From assembly GCA_030295235.1 (NCBI GenBank), contig AP026135.1, positions 285,001 through 349,000 on the forward strand: a stretch of 64,000 bases of DNA, written 5' to 3'. This document shows, piece after piece, positions 11,405 through 22,849 of the stretch (its first letter is position 1; each line of letters opens with the position of its first letter). Made by a program: the position numbers and the translations under genes. The notes beneath the pieces were generated by a model. That model was given only the letters and a program-made list of their open reading frames with translations. It was not told the origin of the DNA and made no database searches. This DNA is from Fistulifera solaris (taxonomy: Eukaryota; Bacillariophyta; Bacillariophyceae; Naviculales; Stauroneidaceae).

Positions 11405-14400
11405 ATGCCTTCTATCATGTCGTTCTTGGGTAAAAAGCGAAAGATCCCGCTTTGCTTGTTGCTGTTAGCCCAGCTTTCTCATGCGCAATACATCAGTTGC
11501 CGCGAGACCCTTACGAGTGCCAATCTGGATGGGGACGCAACGTTGCAGGCCGCCGAAATTCCAGGATTTGTCTTTCATCTCAGTTCCGGAATCGTTGATG
11601 CCGCTTCGGTCGATAGTTTACCCGTGCCTCTTCAAACCGTGTTCAGTTCCCGGGCAAATGCCATTAACTTGCTAGGAATATCGGATCCGACGGCTGCAGC
11701 GGCTCTTCTCGAATTAGAGACGTTCTGCGATGATGTATATAACGCCTTGGGAGAGCATCTGGGGATTGCCATAACGCAAAACGCTTGTATTGGAGCTCTA
11801 CAGACGGCCGATACCAGTCCAGGGAACGGCCGCGTCAGTTTCGAGCCGGAATTTCTCGCCTTTACCACCAGTCTGGCCGGAACCGATTTTGGCGTCACGA
11901 CGGCCGCCGAGTTACCGGCGGGCCTGATTCGCGTCTTTGATGATTTTTCCGGCGGGACGGACGTGAAGAGCTCGGCTGGATTGGAATATCTGGTTCAATT
12001 TTGTCAGCGGACAGCGCTGCAAGCGAAAATCGAAGTCGACAAACCCGACTTGCCGGCCACGACGCCACCGACACCACCTCCGGTGGCTTCCACTAGCCTA
12101 CCTGTACCTCCACTTTCCACCAGCCCACCTGTACCTCCGATGGTTGCTCCAACGCTAAGTCCTGTAGCTGCGGCCCCAATTTCACAACCAACAGCGCCGG
12201 CTCCCGTAGCGGTCGACTCCCCAATTCCACAACCAACAGCGCCGGCTCCCGTAGCGTTCGACTCACCGAGTCCAGTAGAAGCGCCGACATCGACCGGATT
12301 TGTGCTGACTGATGAATTTTACGCAAGTTGCTTAACAAGTATGCAATCATCTGATCAAAATGGAAACAATCTCATGGAAAGTTCAGAATATCCAGCTTTT
12401 ATTGATGGGATACTGGAGGGCACTTATGCGGAAACACCCTTCACTGAATTAGACCCACTGTTTCAAACGGCTTTTAACGAAATGGCGGTAGTAAGAGATA
12501 GCATCAATATATTTGGGGCAAAACCAGGAGAGTCACCAGACGCAGATCAGACTTCTTATCTACGGAAAGTTTGCTCCGCAGCGGGTCAAGCCGATTTCGA
12601 TCTCAACAGCGATGGTGGAGAATCGACGCCAGTTCCTGCTCCTGCTGGTTCGGAAACAACATCGCCAGCTCCCTTGGCGCCAGTCGATGGATTGGTGAGT
12701 CCGGAATGTCAGGCAGCGATTGATGCCGGTGGGTCATGGTCGCAAGATTCATATGCGCTGTTTGTGCAAAAGCTTGCACCCAGCTTGGACGGGACCTTTG
12801 AGACGCTTCCTTACTTGCTACAGGACAACTATAGGTGGATCATGAATGGAGAAGATACTATCATGATACCCGATACGCCTTATGGTGAGGCATATTCTCG
12901 CTTTATATGCGATCGGACACAGAGGCTCATTGACCAGCCCGAAAAAGGCCAAACGCTGGAGGAGCAATGTGTGATAGCGTTAGAAATCGCTGCCAGTGAC
13001 GGTGCAACTTTATCGCAGAACGAATACGTTGTCTTCTTAAATCAAATATCAGGATTCGCATGGGAAGGAATACAATTTGACGCGTTAGATTTGCTTTTGC
13101 GAGATGTATTTGAGGAGAATGAAGTAGAGGGGAAAGCTGTGGCAAGCTCGAATGACTTCTGCGAAGCGGTGTCACAAGCCCTCGGAGCTACACGCGCTGA
13201 AAATGCTTTCCACCAACAGTGCATAATTTCACTGTTAGCGGCTAACACCGATCTCGACAATAGCCTATCAACAGCGGAGTACGCAGAGGTCGTTTCTACA
13301 CTTGATGGTAGCACGGACGCCGTCGCCGCATTCGATGATCTTTCTAGCGATGCAAAAATAAATTATGAACTATTTGCCGAGGATAACGGTGTTCAAGTGT
13401 CAGGCCTCCTTACACCAAATCGAACTCAGGAAGACTCGGAATCTCTGCGAGGCTTGTGCGATAGTATCAGAGCAATCATTAATGATCCCATTGATAGTAG
13501 GAATGCCACTCGAGTGACAGTATTTAACGCTTTTGTTCTACAAAATGATTTGGGGTTCACACAGAGAGACTTGGAGACAGGAGTACTACGAAATACTCTA
13601 GAAAGCGCCTACCGAAACTTTGTAACAGCACAAGTGGCGAAGCTGGTCAAGCCCACAGGCGGCCGACGGAAGCTCTCTGCTATTGTCCTACTAGATGATA
13701 CTATTCGACTGTATCGGATTGAAGACAACCAATGTCCAAGTGGAGCAAGCGGTAGTTGTCAAAGAGTTTATGGTTCCTTTGACGTGGAAGCCGCGCAGGA
13801 CGATTCAAATCTCTCTAGTGAATACTCTTCAGCAACTCAGGCAGCAATCGATGATGGTGCATTACAAGACGAGGTCACCAAACTTGACCCAGACTTTGAG
13901 TTGGTTGTATTTTCCTCGTCAGAAGTGTTGCGCCCTGGTGAAGGGGTTTATCCTAGTGCTAGCACGGGTGGAAAAGATAAAACCGTCCTTGTAAGCGTCT
14001 TGACAATTCTTTCCGGGGCTCTATTTGGAATGCTTGGTGCAGCTGCAGTGGCCTATTATATTGTGCGAAAAAATCTTCCCGCACCAGGAACTGAGACAAA
14101 CCCCGTGAAGGCAGACCCGGAGCTGGCTTTGTTCGACCATTTCGACACGAATGATGAGAATAACCAGACAGAAGCGCCTACAGATGATCCATATGGGCAC
14201 CTTGCCCTTTTAACAGAAAATCCCGAACTACAAGCACCAGGGATGTATCCGAACAGAGCCGAAGTGAGCAATCTGAGGAGTTTGAGCGGTATGCCATTGA
14301 CGCAGATGAGGCTAATCAGAATTTTAATTTCCCCGCTTCTCAAGCTACGTCTGACGAACAGAGTGACGATGAAGGCAGTATTAACAGTGACGCCATGTTT

Positions 14401-15699
14401 CAAAAAGAGGAGAATAGATGGAGCAACAACTCGCCAATCATCTCTCCGGTAAATGAACGCGGAAGAAAAGAGGAGGTAGATGCCCAAGTCACTAGCCCTG
14501 GTCAAAATCAATTTAGTTATGAAAAGGAGGACCATTTGGACGACAATGATGACGATCCTTATCACATGGATCTTCAACCATTGCAGTATGGAGCGTTAAG
14601 GCAACCGTCTTCGCCTTCTTATGAACAAGTAGGGGCGCAACAGGAAGAATTGGATCAAGTTGAATCATTGAACGCCTCAGCTTTTAATTCTGAATACGAT
14701 CTTCAAAATCTTGAGGACGATATTCAAAACGATAACACGATGCAAATGGCACCGCCCCATGATAGCGACGAAGAGTATTCAGTGGAAGTTCAAGAAGAAT
14801 TTTCTGAAGAAGTTCAAAATGAAGAATTTTCCGAAGAATTTCAAGAAGAAGAATTTTCGGAGGAAATAGTTGAGGAAATGGTCAGTGAGTCTGAAGTCGA
14901 CGTGGAAGATATCGATGAAGAGGGAGAGAGCGAGGACGAAAGAAGTGCCCTCGCGGACGATGCCGATTTGGAAGGCGAGAGCGAAGAGGATGATTGCGAA
15001 GAAGAAAAAAGTGAGCATGAAGAAAGCGAAGAAACAGAAGATGATGGTGAAAGTGACGGTGACTCAGAGAACGATAACGCGGAAGCACCACCTCCTTACC
15101 GAGATGAAATCGCGGCTTTGATGCAACAAGTCATGCCTGATGAAATGGAAAACCTTGACGCAATGCTCGAACAATTTTCGGGAAGGGAAGCTGAATTACT
15201 TGAGACCCTTGAAAATATGGTTAATACCGGCAGTGATGACGATTACTCAGAAGAATGCGAGGACGGTGAAGAGGATGACGAGGACGATGAGCAGGAAAGA
15301 GAAGTGGGCTCAGAGGAAGAAGAAGAAGAAGACGAGAGCGAAGAAGAGGAGGAAGAAGAAAACACTAAGTCAGCCGAAAGCGAAAGTGAAGAAGAACAAG
15401 AAGAATTAGTAGAAGAAAGTGACGCTGGCGAAAGCGAAGGGGAAGAGACTGCAGCAGGAGAAAGCGAAGGCGAAGAATCCGAATCCGAAGCAGCCACTAG
15501 TGAAGAAGAAGAATATGAATCTGATGCAGCTGAAAGCGAAGAAGAGGAAGAAGAGGAGGCTGCTAGTGAAGAGGATTCGGAAACAGAAGAGATTGAGGAA
15601 GAGGAATCGGAAGAAGCCAGCGAAAGTCAATCCGAGGAAGAAACAGAAGCTCCAGAAGCTAGTGATAGCGATGACAGCGATGACAGTGACAGCAGTTAA
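11405..15699 (+). CDS. Giant type I membrane protein, paralogue of the 4700-10046 gene
   Basis: Same architecture as its divergent neighbour. A signal peptide (KIPLCLLLLAQLSHAQ) is followed by six cysteine-started repeats carrying EF-like loops of varying quality (ANLDGDATLQAAE and NTDLDNSLSTAE good; others decayed). Pro/Ala/Ser linkers, a juxtamembrane module at about 13490-13880 and one membrane helix (LVSVLTILSGALFGMLGAAA, near 13985-14070) follow. The roughly 530-residue cytosolic tail is rich in Glu and Ser. Inside it lies a block near 15100-15215 (PDEMENLDAMLEQFSGREAE) almost identical to one in the paralogue's tail. The frame breaks once; adding a G to the run at 14240-14242 gives a continuous 1431-aa protein ending in SDDSDDSDSS. 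The tail differs in composition from the paralogue (Glu/Ser rather than Gly/Tyr/Asp). Function unknown; a calcium-responsive surface or internal-membrane protein is a guess. Confidence 0.75.
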
Positions 15700-15960
15700 T
15701 AATAGGGTCAGCTAGAAGTTCTTCCTAGTATGTTAAATTACCAATTCCTATAGAAAGTTTTCTTGTCATCTTTTGGCTTCCATACCAGGCTTATTTCTCA
15801 TTATTGTGTTACGTGGTACCCTAGGCGTTTTGTGTCACGTAAACCAAGTCCCGAGTCATTGCCTGAAACAATGATACGTAGTACGTAGTAATTTTGACGG
15901 TACCAGTAGCAAAGTTCTCACTATTTCGACGACGACTCATTTCTTGACGCAGGTGCGACC

Positions 15961-16567
15961 ATGTTCTTACGGTCATCCTTCTTCATTGCCGCTGTGTGGA
16001 CCCTAAGATCCGTGCAGGGACTCAGCTTTTCAACCAAACGTTCCTCCTCAACGAAAAACGATTTACTTGTTCATTCATCAAGGCGTACATTCTTGCAAAT
16101 TGCTCCTTGTCTTCTTTTTCCTCACCTTACCAATGCCGCCATAAAAAATAATCAGACTGTTTTCCGAGAAGGAGAGTCGCTGACCATTGAAGAAGCCAAG
16201 GCGCGGTTTCAAGAAGGACGAACATCAATGAACAATTTGCTGGAAAACTATGACGCCATTGCGGCGAATGGCGGAGACAATGTTCGACGTTATTTAGGGA
16301 CGGTAGGCACTACCTCTGGATTGTATGGTATTCAAAAGGTTCTGCGGACGTTACAAGACGAAGCGAATGATATTGTGGAGTATACGGAAAGTTTGAGTGA
16401 CTTTGAATACTATCTGAGTGCAGCAGACACGGCAGCTTATTCTGCCATATTCGTGGAATATTCCGCCGCGAAAACGAAACCCGAGGAGTTTTTTTGCCGA
16501 TGCGAAGAAAGCCGTGCAACGAATGAGAGCCTGTATGGACCAGATGGCACAAGAATTGGCTCTTTAA
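15961..16567 (+). CDS. Probable thylakoid-lumen protein with plastid and Tat-like signals
   Basis: The N-terminus looks like a three-part plastid presequence: a signal peptide (FLRSSFFIAAVWTLRSVQG), a Ser/Lys/Thr-rich transit region, then a twin-arginine hydrophobic segment (SSRRTFLQIAPCLLF) ending at NAA, typical for thylakoid lumen import. The mature part is helical (LTIEEAKARFQEGRTSMNNL, GGDNVRRYLGTVGTTSGLYG). It resembles small lumenal proteins involved in photosystem II maintenance, but I cannot name the family firmly. The last exon frame slips at the seven-T run 16489-16495. With six T the protein continues through a regular helix to a TAA at 16565 (201 aa). Without the correction the C-terminus is unrelated low-quality sequence. 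Confidence 0.7.
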
Positions 16568-16696
16568 AGAAACACAAGTAGCCCATAGATCAGTTTTTTA
16601 GAAATCATAGTCGAGCCATGTCGTACACATCGCCTGAAGACTGCTTTCATTACAGAAATTTAATGCGTGCGTTTTCGGGTAAGGTACCTGGTAACC

Positions 16697-17236
16697 TTAG
16701 TTCAAAGGCTTAACGCGCACAATAGCCTCCACCTCAACGGAAATGTCGAGGGGTAAACTATTCGTACCGATAGCGGATCTAGCATGTAAACCTCTTTCTT
16801 CTCCGAATACTTCCTTCATCAGATCCGAGCATCCATTTAAAACTTTATGTTGTTCATGAAAGTCGTTGCTCGATTGCACAATCCCAAATAGTTTGACAAT
16901 TTGTTCGACTCGATCCAAATCGCCACCGAGTTCCGTTTGTAAGGTCGCAATTAAATTCAAACCACACTGACGGGCTGCCGCATACCCGTGGTCCAGATTT
17001 TGGACCGAACCGATGGATCCCGTCATCAAAGAGCCATCTTCGAGCATGGGCAGATGCCCCGACAGAAACAGCAAATCACCCGAAGACTGGACGGGGACGT
17101 AATTCGCCGCGGCTTTGGGTGCTGGTGGGAGCGTGATTCCCAGCTCTCGCAGCCTGTTTTCCGTATGTACCATTGAAAGCGCAGTGACAGGAGTAAACGG
17201 CGTGTTGGGAAAGAAGGCGGCGGATAGGAATCCCAT
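16697..17236 (-). CDS. RidA/YjgF/YER057c/UK114 family protein
   Basis: A 179-aa member of the RidA superfamily, whose best-known members hydrolyse reactive enamine/imine intermediates of amino-acid metabolism. Visible family features: GDLLFLSGHLP, GYAAARQCGLNLIATLQTEL, the region around VEQIVKLFGIV, and the C-terminal signature RSAIGTNSLPLDISVEVEAI, which contains the conserved arginine and glutamate. The ATG at 17236 is the first plausible start (MGFLSAAFFPNTPF). The short extension could be a weak organelle signal but is not decisive. The frame is intact. Exact subfamily and substrate cannot be read from sequence. Confidence 0.85.
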   Translation of the reverse strand: MGFLSAAFFPNTPFTPVTALSMVHTENRLRELGITLPPAPKAAANYVPVQSSGDLLFLSGHLPMLEDGSLMTGSIGSVQNLDHGYAAARQCGLNLIATLQTELGGDLDRVEQIVKLFGIVQSSNDFHEQHKVLNGCSDLMKEVFGEERGLHARSAIGTNSLPLDISVEVEAIVRVKPLN

Positions 17237-17499
17237 GGTCAATGAAATGCGCGGTGCTGCGAAAAGATGCGCAAAAGAAACGGTCGCGGCTTACGTCATA
17301 ACTAAGAAACACCTCATGGTTCAATCACGCTAAAGACTAAAGACACCTGTTTGTTGCGAAGAACGCCATAGTGCTTGAATATAGGCAAACTCAAAACGAA
17401 TCATGTCAATATTTAACGCTAGACATCACAGTTTAAAAAAATCGTAAGTAATAAATATTACGACGACAAGGCGTACAAGGAGTTTTTACATTATCATTA

Positions 17500-19782
17500 T
17501 TATAATTGTGAGTGCACGTGTCTCTTCCGAAGCAATGTTAGCTTTCGTTCTGGTTGCGCATTCCGACTCGATATGAGTTTCGATACTTCAATTGCCGTCA
17601 TGTTCCTAACATCAATGTCATCAATTGCAATTAGTCGATCATCTACACAGACCTTATCACCGAGAATAGAGGAGTCCTTGATTGCATAGACCACGGGGGG
17701 ACCCTCGTTTGGAGTATCAATAATGAGACCCAACTTCCCGGCTGGCGCGATAACATCCAGGACTTGTTCATTACGGGCCACGCTGCCAAACAGTCGGGTC
17801 GTTTGATTCGCTCGCACACTACTGCTCCCTCGCGAGCTCACTGAACTGGATGCGGATCTTATGCGATGCTTGTTCTCGTACGCCATCACTGCTTCTGCAC
17901 CAATCTTAACCGGAAACACGGAATCAGGAGCAGACACGACGCTGTCTTCTTCCAGCTTATTGAAATCGTATACTAACGAAGAGCCAGAAGTGGCCGAGTT
18001 CACCGATCGTATTTGATCACGCAAAACGTAAGCCTTGTCGTAATCATACTCATCCGTAGCAACACTATCATAAGTAAGAAAAAGGTGTGAGCAAGGGCTA
18101 GTTAACATGAGCAGTCGATACCAAATGAATAACGTACCTTTGAAGGCCGTAGCTTTGTCCTTTTTCCAAAGAAGCAACCTTCGATATCACCGGTTGTTCG
18201 GGGAGATCTTGCTCTACATCCCCAAATTGATCCTCTGGGAGTTCCGAGTTTGTCGATAGCTCATGTGCTTCGTTGCCTTTGTCTCTTTGACGCTTTCTTC
18301 GATTAAATCCAACAAATGCTGCGAGAGCTAGAGCAACAATCAACAGAGCAAAAGAATACCGACAATACCACCGGCACTCATTCCATCGTCATAGCTATCT
18401 GGTTTATCTGGCTCTTCACCGTTGCCTGCGCCCTCTTGGTCAGGTATGACAGGAATAGCTAAAGGTACCTCGACTTGCCCCATATTTGAGAATGTCTTTA
18501 AGATATTTCCATATTCCTTGTTGCCGACATTGTCTTCAAAAGGCAAGGTAGCGTATTCTTCTGATGACAACGTACCCTCTCGAGCCACATAGGTCAATTC
18601 TTGATCATAAATGATGGTATTGATGGAGGTGTTGGTTTCATCCACCGTCACATTATTTGACACAAACGAAATTTGTGTACTGACATTTTCAACATTGCCC
18701 GCTTGCAAACGGCGTAAGGGACTAGGACCAGGGCCACCCCCGAAGAAGTTCGTAAACCAATCAGCTGTTGCTTTTTCCCATTCTTCGGTTTCGACCAATT
18801 CTCCCGCATTTCTCAACGTTAATTGCAGGCCACGCAATGCTTCGTTCACTACAGATCCTTCCGGTGGAGCCACTGGCGCATTGACACGAGCCGTCGGACT
18901 CGGTGAACCAACACTCGAAGGTGCACTGCTCTGAATCGCGCTGGGTGCGATGGTGGGTGAAATGCTCGGTACCAGAGATGGACTCGTGCTAGGCTGATCT
19001 GACGGCTGAGCTGTGGGTGACGCCGTCGGCGACATCGTTGGGGCGCGCGTTTCTCCCGGCATCAAAGGAACTTCCACTGGGAGCTCTAAATCCTTCCAAT
19101 TCAAACCAGAGCGCAGCCGTTGTCCATACTGTGTATTGGCGTCAAATAAGGTAAAGGGATATCGAGCATAGAAGACGGCCGTGTTGGACCATGGATATGC
19201 TTCAAACGCCACAAACTGCGAATAAATAATCTCTATATACGGGACATTGTTCACGGTATACGTTGTTTGATTTTCGAGTACAACAAAGGTCCGGAAATTG
19301 AAGAGGGGCTGATCACTGGTGGTCATTACTTTCTCATAAAACTGGAGCATCCACTCTTCGGTTAAAGTTTCCCAAATGATAACCTCCTCTTCCTTAAGGG
19401 CCTTCACTCCCTTAAACCGTATTTCGATCATTTCAACATTTTCGCGTACTGCAACAGTTGTCACCACGGTTGGTTCTGGAAGAACGACACTGGGTGTCGG
19501 TGCTAAAGGGGCCGTCGCGTTCGAAGCCACTGGAGCAGATGGAGAAGTTTGATTGGAAGTCGAATTCGTCCCGCCTGTCGTGAAACTAGTATTTTGTGAA
19601 ATTGGCGTCGTTTCATTGGAAAGCGTAATCGTTTCATTCGTTGTTATGTTTTGTTGTGGAGACGACGTGATGGTTCCATTGACGAGAACAGCAGTACCAT
19701 TCAGTGGCCTTGATGGCGCATCGCTTGGTTGCGCAGCAATCTGCCGCAGCAGGATAAAGATCAAAACAGGAAGGAGTCTCAT
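17500..19782 (-). CDS. Type I membrane protein with duplicated ectodomain and PDZ-like tail (copy 1)
   Basis: First of four paralogues. Order: signal peptide (LLPVLIFILLRQIAAQ), an Asn/Thr-rich N-glycosylation-prone segment, ectodomain A (about residues 115-250), an SPT-rich linker (APTMSPTASPTAQPS), ectodomain B (GLQLTLRNAGELVETEEWE onward) containing the RXL-type site PLRRLQ, one membrane helix (LIVALALAAFVGFNRRKRQR), a charged region, then a C-terminal PDZ-like domain (APAGKLGLIIDTPNEGPPVV to AIEVSKLISS). Exons are 18138-19782 and 17500-18064, with a 73-base intron of phase 2 just before the PDZ exon. The membrane helix straddles a break at 18350-18353; adding one base there gives 736 aa. 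Likely binds cytosolic partners by the PDZ module. Ligand unknown. Confidence 0.8.
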
Positions 19783-20288
19783 CAGGAACTTTGCCAGCAG
19801 CTACTATATGGTTGCAGGATGCGTAATAGGAGGTGGCTCTCGACCGTTTCACAAGACCGAAAGGTTATGTGTTCGGCGATGTGAAGCCGGAGTGGCGTGG
19901 TGGTTTCCGGATGTTTTGCTACGCGCGCTTCCGCGACGCGTGATTACGCCTAAATAATCAAAGGTATTTAACAAGAAAGTCGTTTAAACAATGTTATTAA
20001 ATAGGTGGAATGCGCACAGTCTCTTGTATAGTATTATGGCGTTCTAAGAGCTCTTTGTTCAACGGTACCGAGATTACTAGGGCAAACCAAACTCAACAGA
20101 AATACACACGTTTTACATAAGACACTACTTTGAAGAAGACAACAATTCACGACTCATCATTCGTGCGCGACGTATTACCGAATATATAATCATCATGTGC
20201 TTGGTCTCACTTATTCATCACTTAATTACCAATATTGCTAAAACTTGCCATGTAACAAATTGCTGATTCAGCTGGTCTTACGTCCACT
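19783..20288. other. Intergenic, no gene seen
   Basis: A 0.5 kb spacer between the start of PDZ copy 1 and the 3' end of the alpha-kinase gene, both on the minus strand. It should carry the copy 1 promoter and the alpha-kinase 3' end. Nothing else was recognised. Confidence 0.4.
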
Positions 20289-22418
20289 TTAAGCAGAGAC
20301 GGAGTGGTCTTGACTTTTCTTGTCAAACCTGCGCACTCTACGGAATCCCCGATTCACAATCTTGCACAAGTGACCGCAATAATCAGCATGGGTGTGAAAG
20401 AACTTATGCATTCCTTCCTTGCCCTGATCAGTGCGCCCATGAACATTCTTCCGACAGGTGTATCCGTAAGGATTGTAGTAGTGTATGACAGGATCTGAAA
20501 ACATCAAAACATTGTTCAATTCATCGTAGACACCTTGAAGATCACAAACAAGCCGCTTTCTACCTGAGGCCCAGTAGCTGAAGTGGGAAAATGCCTGTGC
20601 CACCTCAAAAGGACTAAAAACTATTGCGCCCTTTTCTAAAAAAGACAGCTGGTGCCTCCTTTTCCTCGTCTGAGTCTTCTTCGTCTTCCTCACTGCCTTC
20701 TTCGATCATGTCACCTTCAAAGTGAGCAACACGGGTCATATTGATTGCAGCATGGCGAAGACTTTCTTGAGAAAAAATAGGCGCTTCCTTCATACCATCA
20801 ACAAAACCATTGTTGCAATTCCATTTGTGCCACTTGGTGTGGTCAAGTTTGTCTTCGACCAACACACTCAAAACTCCAAGATTGGGGTCGTCCAACTCAT
20901 AAATCGAGCAATCCAGGAAACTGACAGTTGGCGTACGTTGATCGACACGATACGATTCCTTCAACTTTTTGTTAAATTCCTTCGCAAGCCGTCGAGCCAG
21001 TTGTTGCGTTTTGCAAAAAGAAGCTGTGTATTCTTTCCTAGCCTTCTCATTGGAACAATCAACATCGAGGATCAAGCGGCTTTCCTTTGCTACCATTGGC
21101 CTTCCAACAATTGTCCAATGATCAGCGGCAAGCTCGAAGAATCGATAAGCAAATCTTTCAGCTCCTTCACCAAAAGGAACTTTGGCAAATGCCACGTACC
21201 GAGCGCAAGGATGCTGCAACTCTGCTTTTTCGTACTTGTGTTTTCTTCGGTTTTTATTGATACCATCCAACTCAACCCATTCCTTGTAAATTTTCCGCTT
21301 CACTTTATCCAATGAATAGATCCAGAAGTCGTGACAAGAAACTCTCAAAACTACCTGCCCTGCCTTACTGCGAGACTCCCTGAGAATACTTCGGACCTGT
21401 TGTTGCTTCTTTGACTTTGCATCGGTCAACTCGAGTTGGGTCAACGAAATGGATGTTGCAACAGAAGTAAAGACATCTCCGAGTGCAGAAGATGTCATCG
21501 ATGACAGACAAAAGTCGGCATGGGCCCCATAATCATCTGCGGCGTTCACCATGCGTTTAAGCACGTCAAAGTCGTCGTAATCTCCAATAGCAATTGCTTT
21601 GAAAGTGAGACGCCGACCAAACTGCTTGGCTAAATTACCCACTGTGTCCTCTATGATTTGAAAGCACGCTTCCTTGTCCATTCTGTATCCGGTTGCAGCA
21701 TCAGAAGGTCTTCCATCTGTAGGAAAGTGAGTGATACAGCACACGCAGCATTCGGGTTCCGAAGAAGTAACATCTCTGCTTGTTTCAGGCTAGGAAGGAA
21801 AGGTCCATGTCCCCTCGGTGCCACGAGTGTTTCACTGTACAACCTAATAAGCTTGTTGTATAGAACCCAGGAGCAAGGTTCTTCTTCAAAGATCACATTT
21901 GTAGTTTCTCCCAATGTAACAACTGAGATGACATCAGTGAGACCGCCTTCTCCTGTTTCCAATCGACTTGCTAAAAAGTCCAAAGCAATCGATACCCATA
22001 CTGCCGCCAAACGGGTTCTTGTGCCCCATACATCCGCTTGCTTCATACTCCCCAAGGTGTCCACCACCAAAACTGAATTTGAAGTCCAGCAATCAAGATT
22101 GTCCTGAATGTTTCGACGAGCCTTCGTGTACTCCACGTGCATATCCGCGGTCAAAGGAACCTCTTCCAGCTCCAAAGGTTTTGCGTAGCATGTGACCTCT
22201 TCACCGGTTACTTCATTCACAATGTAAGTGATGTCCTTGTAGATGTACATGGCAGCTTTGTCACCGTTCGGTCGAGGATGTGTGCCATATCGAATGCCGT
22301 ACTTTCTCGCAGCTTGAAGATCTTTCTTGTCAATTCCTCGCTGCTTTCGTCGCAATCGCCCGTGTTCTGTTTCCACAAAGGTAATTGCTGAAGTGCGGAT
22401 GGAAGTGGCGCTCTTCAT
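20289..22418 (-). CDS. VWA-domain alpha-kinase
   Basis: An atypical (alpha) protein kinase of the MHCK/eEF2K/VWKA type, about 709 aa. The N-terminus (HGRLRRKQRGIDKKDLQAAR) is a small conserved module, followed by a von Willebrand A fold (SNSVLVVDTLGSM, then GHGPFLPSL and a PTDGRPSD strand) and a helical linker. The C-terminal alpha-kinase catalytic part shows HPCARYVAFA, AFSHFSYWASG, RLVCDLQGVYDE, DPVIHYY and the zinc-site region KFFHTHADYCGHLC. The usual VWA metal motif DxSxS reads DTLGS, so metal binding may be altered. Two frame breaks, near 21716-21726 and at the A run 20638-20643, vanish with one added and one removed base. The acidic segment EEGSEEDEEDSDEE precedes the catalytic core. 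It lies between two PDZ paralogues; a functional link is only suggested by position. Confidence 0.85.
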
Positions 22419-22849
22419 GATGCCTGGGGTCTAGTATGAAGAACAAATAATGCAAAATCAGCTCGAGCTTTTCTAGTTTTTGCAAGCTTCTCGCATGCTT
22501 AAATAATGAAAGCATGAAGTGGGGTAGCCACATGCTGAATTCTACCGCAGAAGTATACCCAACAAAACACCGCGACGTGGATCGTTTGATGAGGAATAAG
22601 TTCTATTGGTCCGTGAAATTTTAGTTACTTGACAAAGCAAGAAAGATCTATCATCCCAACTTTAGAAAGGTCGCCAAGACGAGGTGCGCGCAATGCAAGC
22701 CCCCATGCGTGACGTACCATTTCTACGTACTATATGTACTGAAAGTCCGCATATTCCCAAATGTTGGTTTTCCTTTGAAGTGCGTGATATCACGGCGGCG
22801 CTAGGTTGAGATGCATAAACAATAACCCGATGCACTATTATTATTGATA
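22419..22849. other. Intergenic, no gene seen
   Basis: Spacer of about 430 bases between the alpha-kinase start and the 3' end of PDZ copy 2, both on the minus strand. Only short chance frames are present. It must contain the alpha-kinase promoter. Confidence 0.4.
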
